In this document: positions 25,212 to 32,040 of the stretch, one piece after another
Numbering within the stretch: the first letter of the stretch is position 1
Layout: each line of letters opens with the position of its first letter
Origin: JALVIU01 sp964462295
GTDB taxonomy: Bacteria > Atribacterota > JALVIU01
Reading direction: 5' to 3'
NCBI GenBank assembly: GCA_964462295.1
Contig: CAYWXH010000015.1
Location: forward strand, 1 to 35,234
DNA: 35,234 nucleotides
Translations under genes and position numbers: made by a program
The notes under the pieces: generated by a model
Database searches by the model: none
What the model saw: the letters and a program-made list of their open reading frames with translations, nothing else
Told to the model about the DNA's origin: nothing

Positions 25212-26084
25212 ATGTGGCATAGATCACCTCAGGTAGCAGGTTATTTTTATCCAGAAGATAAAAATATACTAAAAAAAACAATTGAAGCATGTTTTCTATC
25301 TGAGATAGGCCCTGGAGAATTACCAAAAGATATAGATGATAATAAATCTTATTTAGAATTGCTAGGTCTTATTTCTCCTCATGCAGGGTATATATATTCT
25401 GGCCCAATAGCTGCATGGGGCTACCTTAGGCTATCTTATGCAAAAAGGCCTAAAACTATTGTAATTGCAGGACCTAATCATCGAGGTTTAGGTCCTGATT
25501 TTGCCATATTCCCAGAGGGCATATGGGCAACTCCTTTTGGAGAAATTCCTGTGGACAATGAAGTCTCGGAATTATTAATAGATAAGTTAGAGTTTCTAAA
25601 ACCCAGTGAGATTGCCCATAGGTATGAACATTCCATAGAGGTACAACTCCCATTTTTGCAATATATTTTACATGATAATTTTAAAATAGTTCCCATACTT
25701 ATTTCCTCTTATGATATAGATAGATTGAGATTATTAGGCGAAGCTATTAAGGATTTAAAATCTAAAGGAATATTATTTATCGCAAGTAGTGATTTTTCTC
25801 ATTATATAAGTGCCGAAATGGCAAAGGTATTGGATTTAGAGGCAATCTCTTATATTTTAAATAAAAAGCCATATGATTTTTTAAAACAGGTTATTCAAAA
25901 TAGATTATCTATATGTGGGGCAGGCCCCATAACATCTCTTTTATTTTATGTAAATTCTTTATCCGCAGATGTAAAACTTTTAAAATATGGAAATTCTGGT
26001 GAAGTTACAGGAGATTTTTCTGAGGTTGTAGCATATGCCTCTATTAGTTTTGAAAGAAAAAAGAAGGAAGGTGATCTTTCTTGA
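25212..26084 (+). CDS. MEMO1-family protein (AmmeMemoRadiSam system protein B type)
   Basis: A 290-residue protein of the MEMO family, related in fold to class III extradiol dioxygenases. Motifs are VAGYFYP at 8-14, LISPHAGYIYSGP at 53-65 with H57, GPNHRG with H90, SSDFSHY at 192-198 and SICGAG with C235. H57, H90 and C235 correspond to the metal-binding His/His/Cys trio of human MEMO1. In many prokaryotes this gene stands beside AMMECR1 and radical-SAM genes; neither is visible here. A GGGGGTGA ribosome-binding site precedes the ATG. The stop is embedded in the TTGA start of the rhomboid gene. Bacterial function is unknown, so no reaction is claimed. Confidence 0.92.
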   Translation: MWHRSPQVAGYFYPEDKNILKKTIEACFLSEIGPGELPKDIDDNKSYLELLGLISPHAGYIYSGPIAAWGYLRLSYAKRPKTIVIAGPNHRGLGPDFAIFPEGIWATPFGEIPVDNEVSELLIDKLEFLKPSEIAHRYEHSIEVQLPFLQYILHDNFKIVPILISSYDIDRLRLLGEAIKDLKSKGILFIASSDFSHYISAEMAKVLDLEAISYILNKKPYDFLKQVIQNRLSICGAGPITSLLFYVNSLSADVKLLKYGNSGEVTGDFSEVVAYASISFERKKKEGDLS

Positions 26085-26788
26085 TTCCCCTTTATGATGA
26101 GCTTCCTACAAAAAGATTCCCCTTTATGACTGTAATGCTTATTCTTATCAATGTTTTTATATTTATGTATGAGTTTTCTTTAGGTTCAGAGTTAGAGAAT
26201 TTTGTAAGACAGTTTGGGTTAATTCCCTATGAGATTACACATTTTGTAGATATTCCACCTCCAAGTTTGCATCCTATATTTCTTACTATTTTTACCTCTA
26301 TGTTTTTGCATGGTAGTCTTTTTCATATATTTGGAAATATGCTTTACTTTTGGATATTTGGAAACAATGTAGAGGATGTAATGGGACCATTTAGATTTTT
26401 GGTCTTTTACTTTCTTTGTGGGATTTCTGCAGCATTTACACAAATACTTTTTTCACCAGGTTCTACTGTTCCTATGATAGGTGCATCAGGTGCTATTTCA
26501 GGTGTACTTGCTGCCTATTTTGTTTTATTCCCTTATGCAAAAGTTTATACCCTATTTTGGTTTTTCATTTTTATAAGGATTATTCCAATCCCTGCTTTCT
26601 TCCTTTTAGGTTTTTGGTTTTTGGTTCAGCTCATTTCGGGCATATCGGCACTAGGAACTCATTCTCCTGGAGGGGTAGCATGGTTTGCTCATATTGGAGG
26701 TTTTATTGCAGGGTTAATCTTAGTAAATATCTTTAAAGAGGATAAAAGGTCTCATTACTATCATGATTATTATTATAACTACTTGTAA
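26081..26788 (+). CDS. Rhomboid family intramembrane serine protease
   Basis: A 235-residue protease with about six transmembrane helices. The catalytic serine is S136 in IGASGAISG (helix 4), and the base is H204 in WFAHIGGFIAG (helix 6), giving the Ser-His dyad. The oxyanion-side residues H82 and N86 (FHIFGNMLYFWIFG) are in helix 2. It therefore looks active, cleaving transmembrane segments of unknown substrates. A hydrophilic loop at about 50-65 precedes helix 2. The tail ends in a histidine/tyrosine-rich run. The start is TTG, overlapping the MEMO gene stop, with AAGGAAGGTGA upstream. The next promoter's -35 overlaps its stop codon. Confidence 0.95.
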   Translation: MIPLYDELPTKRFPFMTVMLILINVFIFMYEFSLGSELENFVRQFGLIPYEITHFVDIPPPSLHPIFLTIFTSMFLHGSLFHIFGNMLYFWIFGNNVEDVMGPFRFLVFYFLCGISAAFTQILFSPGSTVPMIGASGAISGVLAAYFVLFPYAKVYTLFWFFIFIRIIPIPAFFLLGFWFLVQLISGISALGTHSPGGVAWFAHIGGFIAGLILVNIFKEDKRSHYYHDYYYNYL

Positions 26789-26811
26789 AAAAATATAAAT
26801 TGGTATATAAT
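26783..26811 (+). promoter_or_regulatory. Promoter for the TPR - PRC - CcdA - fusA2 unit
   Basis: TTGTAA (26783-26788), a 17-base spacer and a perfect TATAAT (26806-26811). The -35 overlaps the last sense codon and stop codon of the rhomboid gene. Transcription would begin near 26818, so the leader is only about 30 nt and consists largely of the inverted repeat at 26824-26838. Confidence 0.75.
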
Positions 26812-26823
26812 ATAAACTGTTTG

Positions 26824-26838
26824 CACCTTAGTGAGGTG
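26824..26838 (+). promoter_or_regulatory. Inverted repeat containing the ribosome-binding site of the TPR gene
   Basis: CACCT (26824-26828), TTAGTG spacer overlap and AGGTG (26834-26838) form a 5-bp stem with a 5-base loop. The AGGTG arm is the ribosome-binding site of the gene starting at 26848, so pairing would hide it. The stem is short and would melt at high temperature. It could be an RNA thermoswitch-like element or a protein operator just after the start site; both are inference. Confidence 0.4.
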
Positions 26839-26847
26839 TAGATAACA

Positions 26848-27165
26848 ATGTTTGAAATCCTTAAAGACATAGAAAATAGAATAGCAGACCCTGTTACTTT
26901 TTACTTTGTATTAGGGTTTGATTTTGAAGAAAAGAAAAAATATAAAGAGGCCATTGAAAGTTGGAAGAGAGTTTTGAAATACCTAAAAGTAGATTCAGAA
27001 TTAAGAATAATAATATATGCAAAGATAAGTAATATATACAAGATACGTAATCAGTATGAAGAGGCTATAGCATGGTTAGAAAAGGCAAAGAAGATAAAAA
27101 ATAAATCAGGTCATGAAGAAGAGATAGAGGATATGTTAAAGTTTTTGTATCAAAATAGAAAATAA
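26848..27165 (+). CDS. Small tetratricopeptide-repeat protein
   Basis: A 105-residue soluble, all-helical protein with about two and a half TPR units. The first runs over about 20-53 (FYFVLGFDFEEKKKYKEAIESWKR in part) and the second over about 58-92 (YAKISNIYKIRNQYEEAIAWLEKA). There is no signal peptide or membrane segment. TPR proteins act as binding adaptors; no partner is evident. It is the first gene of a new unit behind the promoter at 26783-26811, and its ribosome-binding site lies in a small inverted repeat. The PRC-barrel gene follows 18 bases downstream (counting from its ATG), so the two are probably co-expressed. Confidence 0.8.
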   Translation: MFEILKDIENRIADPVTFYFVLGFDFEEKKKYKEAIESWKRVLKYLKVDSELRIIIYAKISNIYKIRNQYEEAIAWLEKAKKIKNKSGHEEEIEDMLKFLYQNRK

Positions 27166-27183
27166 TGTCAAGTGAGGATTTAT

Positions 27184-28041
27184 ATGTTAAGAGGAAGTAA
27201 AGAGATCACGGGTTTACCTGTTGTAAGTATTGAAGAGGGTGAAGAGATAGGAAAGGTGAGAATGCTTATTCCTGACCCTCATAAACCGGAAATCATTGGT
27301 GTAGTAGTAGAGGACAAAGAATGGTTTAAGGGGGCAAAGATTGTAACTTTTGAAAAGATTTTTGGTATAGGAGAGAGTGCGGTAACTGTTATAAATAAAG
27401 AACAACTGTCGAAAGTAGATAGTTTTCCTGAAGTAGAAGATGTACTTTTAAGAGGGATTACTCTTTTAGGCTCCAGGGTATTAACTAAGAAAGGAGAATT
27501 TCTTGGGCAGGTAGATGAATTTTATATAGAAATGGATGGGAAAATAGTGGCCTATGAAATAGATATGGAAAATGATGTAAAATTTCTTCCATCAGAAGAG
27601 GTTCTTACTGTGGGTAAAGGAATAATTATTGCAAAGGAAGATGCTAAAGATAGACTCCTATCTTCTTTGAGCAACCCTGAGGAGGATAAAATAAAAACCC
27701 CAGTAGAGAGTGATGAAAGAGATAGTACTATACAAAAAACAGAAAAAAAGGCGGAGAAATCTAAAGAAAATAAAGAAAAAGAGGTAAAAGATGAGGGACC
27801 AACCCTTGAAGAGAAGAATTTACTTATTGCCTCTGCAAAGAAAGAAGTAGATCTAAAAAAGATATTTCAAGAGAGACAGAGAAAATATCTTATGGGGAAA
27901 AAAGTCATTAAAGATATTTTTGCGCGAAATGGAGAAGTATTAGTGGCAAAAGATACGATAATAGATGAAGAGATTTTAGATAAAGTACAGAAAGAAGGAA
28001 AATTTTTAGAACTATCTATGAGTGTAGATATTTCAGGATAG
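27184..28041 (+). CDS. PRC-barrel domain protein
   Basis: A 285-residue soluble protein. Residues 1-75 form a first PRC-barrel (LRGSKEITGLPVVSIEEGEEIGKV) and about 85-155 a second (LLGSRVLTKKGEFLGQVDEF). A lysine/glutamate-rich flexible linker (about 165-215) and a helical C-terminal segment follow. PRC-barrels occur in RimM and the photosynthetic H subunit and serve as interaction modules; no enzyme site is visible. A longer reading frame opens at GTG 27172. However, the GTGAGGA there works better as ribosome-binding site for ATG 27184, and homologous PRC proteins begin at this point, so I use 27184. It precedes the thiol-redox genes. Function unknown. Confidence 0.82.
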   Translation: MLRGSKEITGLPVVSIEEGEEIGKVRMLIPDPHKPEIIGVVVEDKEWFKGAKIVTFEKIFGIGESAVTVINKEQLSKVDSFPEVEDVLLRGITLLGSRVLTKKGEFLGQVDEFYIEMDGKIVAYEIDMENDVKFLPSEEVLTVGKGIIIAKEDAKDRLLSSLSNPEEDKIKTPVESDERDSTIQKTEKKAEKSKENKEKEVKDEGPTLEEKNLLIASAKKEVDLKKIFQERQRKYLMGKKVIKDIFARNGEVLVAKDTIIDEEILDKVQKEGKFLELSMSVDISG

Positions 28042-28051
28042 GTGGTGAGAT

Positions 28052-28762
28052 ATGCAAGATTTAAACTTGAGTATGAATGTGAGTATAATATCGGCTTTTA
28101 TAGGAGGTTTTTTAAGTTTTCTATCTCCTTGTGTTTTACCTATTATCCCTGGATTTTTGTCTTATATTTTTGGACTTTCCCTCTCTTCTAAAAAAGACCC
28201 AAAAGAGACAAATAAGGTATTATTCCATACAGTTTTGTTTGTAATAGGCCTCTCATTTGTTTTTGTTCTTCTTGGGGCCTCTTCAGGATTTGTAAGCCAA
28301 TTGCTTGTAAAGTATAAAGTAGTATTCAATATAGTAGCAGGTAGTATAGTAATTATTTTGGGTTTACACTTTTTGAGGGTGTTTAACATAGGATTTTTAG
28401 AAAGGGGTATTAATCTCAATATCCAAAAACAAAAAATTACTCCTGTGCGTTCTTTTTTATTAGGTCTTTCCTTTGCCCTTGTATGGTCACCGTGTATAGG
28501 ACCTATTTTAGGCTCTATACTCCTTATGGCTTCATCTTCTTATAATATAGGAAAAGCCGCATTTCTTTTGTTTATTTATTCTTTAGGTATGGGTATCCCT
28601 TTTATATTATCAGCTATATTTGTTAATTATTTAGTAAAATTTATAAAAGGATATAAGAGATTTGAAAGAGTAATTAATGCTATATCAGGCATACTCTTAA
28701 TAATTGTAGGAACTATGATTATAATAGGAAAATTTGAGTTATTAAGCAAGATAGGAGGTTAA
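28052..28762 (+). CDS. ccdA: Cytochrome c biogenesis protein CcdA (DsbD-like thiol transporter)
   Basis: A 236-residue membrane protein with six helices that carries reducing equivalents from cytoplasmic thioredoxin to extracytoplasmic thiols. The two redox cysteines lie in symmetric motifs: SPCVLPIIPG (C27, helix 1) and SPCIGPILGS (C148, helix 4). The LGLSFALVWSPC context is typical. There is no fused periplasmic domain, so it is CcdA, not DsbD. A thioredoxin starts with the base after its stop, and an exported thioredoxin-like protein follows. That provides both expected partners of a CcdA relay in one cluster. GGTGGTGAG serves as ribosome-binding site. Confidence 0.93.
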   Translation: MQDLNLSMNVSIISAFIGGFLSFLSPCVLPIIPGFLSYIFGLSLSSKKDPKETNKVLFHTVLFVIGLSFVFVLLGASSGFVSQLLVKYKVVFNIVAGSIVIILGLHFLRVFNIGFLERGINLNIQKQKITPVRSFLLGLSFALVWSPCIGPILGSILLMASSSYNIGKAAFLLFIYSLGMGIPFILSAIFVNYLVKFIKGYKRFERVINAISGILLIIVGTMIIIGKFELLSKIGG

Positions 28763-29083
28763 ATGAAGGATTTAAGTTTTGATGAACTCGAAAAGACGAT
28801 AAGTGAAAAGAAATTAGTTTTTGTAGATTTTTGGGGAGAGGCTTGTAGGCCATGTGAGGCTCTTGTTCCCATATTAGAGAAGGTCTCTTCAGATCCAAAA
28901 TTTAGTGATTTTGAATTTTTATCTATTAATGTAACATCGTTTCCTGAGGCTGGAGCTGTGTATGGAATTTTTTCTGTTCCTACTTTGGTAATATTTATAG
29001 ATGGAGAAGAAAAAGATAGAAAAGTGGGCTTTGTTCCCCAACAAGAATTAGAACAATTTTTAACTAAATGGAAGGAGGTATAA
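28763..29083 (+). CDS. Thioredoxin-like protein (CRPC active site)
   Basis: A 106-residue cytoplasmic thioredoxin-fold protein without a signal peptide. The active site is FWGEACRPC with C28 and C31; classical thioredoxins have WCGPC. The conserved cis-proline is P73 in FSVPTLVIF, and the C-terminal strand and helix complete the fold. The CRPC dipeptide should shift its redox potential relative to CGPC, but the value cannot be predicted. Its ATG follows the ccdA stop directly, so it is the likely electron donor to CcdA (inference from position and known biochemistry of the family). Confidence 0.92.
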   Translation: MKDLSFDELEKTISEKKLVFVDFWGEACRPCEALVPILEKVSSDPKFSDFEFLSINVTSFPEAGAVYGIFSVPTLVIFIDGEEKDRKVGFVPQQELEQFLTKWKEV

Positions 29084-29084
29084 T

Positions 29085-29879
29085 TTGTTGAAAAAATTAT
29101 TACTTATCACCTTAATATTTTTACTTATTACAACTTTTGCCTATGCAGAGGGGCAGAAACTTTTTTTCTATAAGTTTGATATAGCAATGAAATTGCTCCA
29201 GATTGAACAAAAAACCGGAATGGTAGTAGTTGATAGTGAGCATTGTGTATATTGTAAAAAATTAAAAAGTGTTACCTTTCAAGATGAGAATGTGGTGGAT
29301 CTTCTGAATAAATATTATATTACCGTAGAACTTAATTTAGATAAAAATGAGCCAATTCATTTTAAAGAATATAAACTTACCGCTCAATCTTTTGCTTCAG
29401 GATTAAAAATTAGAGGTACCCCTACTATGGTATTTTTTGACGAAAAAAATGATATCTTAACTTTACTTCCTGGCTATTTACCACCTGATAGAATGCTTCC
29501 TGTCCTTAAATATCTAGGTCAGAGGATTTTTGAGAAGAAAATAAAATTTGGAGAGTACTTAAAGAAGCCATTGCAAGGAATATTTAGAGGTTCTGAGAAA
29601 CCTATATTTATATCACTTGAAGATGCAAAATTTGTTGCTGAAAATGACCCGTTTGTTGAAGTTTATGCATTTTCGGATATTAAAGATAAAGAAAAAGTAA
29701 AAGGATTAAAGCAAGTAGACTTTACTGATTTTAAAGAGGGGATTGATAAATTAACAAAAGATAAAAAATATCTTCTTATAGGTAAAAATAAAGAGGAGCT
29801 AGACTCCTTAGGCCAAAAAATGCTTTCCTTAGGCTTTTCAACTATTTTAATATATAATATCTCTTCTAATAACCAATAA
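29085..29879 (+). CDS. Exported thioredoxin-like protein with C-terminal degenerate rhodanese-like domain
   Basis: A 264-residue protein. Residues 1-21 are a signal peptide ending in TFAYA. The thioredoxin-like domain (about 25-150) has the active site SEHCVYCKK with C54 and C57 and cis-proline P113 in IRGTPTMVFFDE; it resembles SoxW/thioredoxin_2-type proteins. Residues about 176-258 read like a rhodanese domain: ISLEDAK, FVEVYAFSD, KKYLLIGKNKEELDSLGQKM and a final LGFSTILIYNI. The loop where the catalytic cysteine should be (about 231-237) has none. GGAGG lies 6 bases before the TTG start; a second TTG at 29088 is also possible. It is probably the outside partner of the adjacent CcdA. The rhodanese assignment is by pattern only. 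Confidence 0.83.
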   Translation: MLKKLLLITLIFLLITTFAYAEGQKLFFYKFDIAMKLLQIEQKTGMVVVDSEHCVYCKKLKSVTFQDENVVDLLNKYYITVELNLDKNEPIHFKEYKLTAQSFASGLKIRGTPTMVFFDEKNDILTLLPGYLPPDRMLPVLKYLGQRIFEKKIKFGEYLKKPLQGIFRGSEKPIFISLEDAKFVAENDPFVEVYAFSDIKDKEKVKGLKQVDFTDFKEGIDKLTKDKKYLLIGKNKEELDSLGQKMLSLGFSTILIYNISSNNQ

Positions 29880-29896
29880 GAATAAGGGGGATAGAT

Positions 29897-31987
29897 ATGG
29901 CTAAATTAAGCACTCGTAATATTAGAAATTTAAGTATTGTAGGACATGGTTCATCTGGAAAGACCTCTCTTACGGAGGCCATACTTTTTGACTCTGGTGC
30001 TATTTCAAGATTAGGTAGGGTAGATAACGGAACAGCCACCACAGATTATATGCCATCTGAAACCAAGAGGGGAATATCTATTAATGCAGCACTTGCTTTT
30101 TGCGATTGGAAAGGGAATAGAATAAATCTCATAGATACACCTGGATATCTTGATTTTACTTTTGATGCCCAAAATAGCCTTAAGGCAGTAGAAACAGCCC
30201 TTATTACGGTATGTGCTGTTTCTGGTGTAGAGGTACAAACTGAGAGAATGTGGGATTTTGCAGGAAAAAAGGGTGTTTCAAGGATGTTTTTTGTAAACAA
30301 AATGGATAGAGAAAGGGCTGATTTTTTTAAAGTTGTAGATGAGATAAGGGATAAATTTGGAACCTCTTGTGTACCTATTCAAATTCCTATAGGCAAAGAA
30401 TCTGAATTTAAAGGTGTTATAGATATTGTAAAAATGAAAGCTATTATTTATGATCCCTCGGCAAAGAAAGACAGATTAAAAGAGGAAGACATCCCTGAAG
30501 ATCTAAAGTCTCAAGCTGCAGAGTATAAGGAAAAGCTTATAGAATCAGTATCAGAGCTTGATGATGAACTCCTTGTAAAATACTTAGAGGGAGAAGAGTT
30601 AAGTGATGATGAAGTAATTTCTGCGCTTAGAAAGGGTATTCTTTCTGGGGAAATAGCGCCTATCCTTTGTGGTTCGGCTACTTCTAATATAGGAATAGAG
30701 CCATTGCTTGATTTTATTGTAGAATATCTACCTTCTCCTTTGGATAGGGCAGAGATAAAGGCCTTCTCGGAAGATGGAACTGAAATAACTCTCCACCCAG
30801 ATCCAAATGAACCTCCAGCAGCTTTAGTTTTTAAAACTGTCGCTGATCCTTATATGGGAACCCTAAGTTATTTTAGGGTATTTTCAGGTATATTAAAATC
30901 AGATATGGAAATATTTAATTCGACAAAAAAAGAGACAGAAAAATTAGGAAAATTATTTAAACTGAGAGGAAAGGAACAGGTAGCCCAAGAAGAGATTATT
31001 GCAGGCGATATAGGAGTAGTTGCAAAGCTTAAAAATGTATCTACAGGGGACACATTATGTAGTAAAGAAAATGTTTTTGTATTTGAGTCTATAGAATTTC
31101 CAGAACCTGTTATTTCTTATGCAATTTACCCGAAGAGTAAAGGGGATGAAGATAAATTAAGTGGTGCTCTTTCTAAAATGATGGAAGAGGATCCTACTGT
31201 AAGGGTACATCGTGATAATGATACAGGTGAGACAATTTTATCTGGTATGGGTGATTCTCATATAGATATTATAATTGAGGAACTAAAAGAGAAATTTGGT
31301 GTGGAAGTAGAGAAAAAGTTGCCTAAAGTTGCCTATAAAGAAACGATTAAAAAGAGCGTGAAATCAGAAGGAAAATATAAAAAGCAATCTGGTGGAAGGG
31401 GACAATATGGACACTGTTTCCTCGAGATATCCCCTCTTCCAAGGGGAAGTGGGTTTGAATTTGAGAGTAAAATTGTTGGTGGTGTTATTCCGAAGCAATA
31501 TATTCCTGCAGTAGAAAAGGGTGTTGTTGAGGCTATGAAGACAGGGGTTTTGGCAGGCTATCCCGTGATCGATGTAAAAGTGGTAGTATATGATGGTTCT
31601 TATCATCCTGTAGATTCTTCAGAGCTTGCATTTAAACTTGCCGCATCTATGGCTTTTAAGAAAGGTGCGAAAGAAGCTAGTCCAGTATTGTTGGAACCTA
31701 TAATGGAGCTTGAGGTGGAAGTGCCTAAGGAGTATATGGGAGATGTTATTGGAGATTTAAATAGCAAAAGGGGACGAATTTCAGGAATGGAGCCAAAAGG
31801 TCAAAACCAGGTAATAAAAGCAATGGTCCCATTGGCAGAAGTATTTAAATATGCAATAGATTTAAGGTCACTTACTCAGGGAAGGGGCATGTTTAAAATG
31901 AAATTCTCTCATTATGAAGAAGTTCCATCTCAAATTGCCCAAACCATTATAGAACAAGCCAAAAAAGAACAAGAAGAAAACGCATAA
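29897..31987 (+). CDS. Elongation factor G paralogue (EF-G-2 type translational GTPase)
   Basis: A 696-residue five-domain translational GTPase. G1 is GHGSSGKT at 16-23 instead of the EF-G form GHIDAGKT. G3 is DTPGYLDF with Y84 where canonical EF-G has the catalytic histidine. G4 is NKMD at 134-137, and the G5 region CGSATSN is present. Domain IV has SGGRGQYGHC, and the end RGMFKMKFSHYEEVP matches domain V. These variants are typical of the EF-G-2 branch, such as the second EF-G of Thermus. Its role is unsettled (alternative translocation, recycling or stress). Its ribosome-binding site is AAGGGGGA. The gene ends its unit at a strong terminator. The ordinary fusA gene is not in this window. 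Confidence 0.95.
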   Translation: MAKLSTRNIRNLSIVGHGSSGKTSLTEAILFDSGAISRLGRVDNGTATTDYMPSETKRGISINAALAFCDWKGNRINLIDTPGYLDFTFDAQNSLKAVETALITVCAVSGVEVQTERMWDFAGKKGVSRMFFVNKMDRERADFFKVVDEIRDKFGTSCVPIQIPIGKESEFKGVIDIVKMKAIIYDPSAKKDRLKEEDIPEDLKSQAAEYKEKLIESVSELDDELLVKYLEGEELSDDEVISALRKGILSGEIAPILCGSATSNIGIEPLLDFIVEYLPSPLDRAEIKAFSEDGTEITLHPDPNEPPAALVFKTVADPYMGTLSYFRVFSGILKSDMEIFNSTKKETEKLGKLFKLRGKEQVAQEEIIAGDIGVVAKLKNVSTGDTLCSKENVFVFESIEFPEPVISYAIYPKSKGDEDKLSGALSKMMEEDPTVRVHRDNDTGETILSGMGDSHIDIIIEELKEKFGVEVEKKLPKVAYKETIKKSVKSEGKYKKQSGGRGQYGHCFLEISPLPRGSGFEFESKIVGGVIPKQYIPAVEKGVVEAMKTGVLAGYPVIDVKVVVYDGSYHPVDSSELAFKLAASMAFKKGAKEASPVLLEPIMELEVEVPKEYMGDVIGDLNSKRGRISGMEPKGQNQVIKAMVPLAEVFKYAIDLRSLTQGRGMFKMKFSHYEEVPSQIAQTIIEQAKKEQEENA

Positions 31988-31994
31988 GTTAAAT

Positions 31995-32026
31995 AAAAAG
32001 GCCAGACTAGTAGTCTGGCCTTTTTA
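31995..32026 (+). terminator. Strong intrinsic terminator after the EF-G paralogue
   Basis: GGCCAGACTA (32000-32009), a single-base centre and TAGTCTGGCC (32011-32020) form a perfect stem (nine pairs with a three-base loop), followed by TTTTT. The A-run before the stem (31995-31999) makes it work on both strands. It is the only classical intrinsic terminator in the window. The next gene's ribosome-binding site starts about 10 bases later. Confidence 0.92.
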
Positions 32027-32040
32027 TTTAGGAGGATAAT

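Noticed and set aside
27172..27183. GTG start giving a four-residue longer PRC-barrel protein
   Set aside because: No ribosome-binding site lies upstream of it, and the GTGAGGA itself is well placed for the ATG at 27184.
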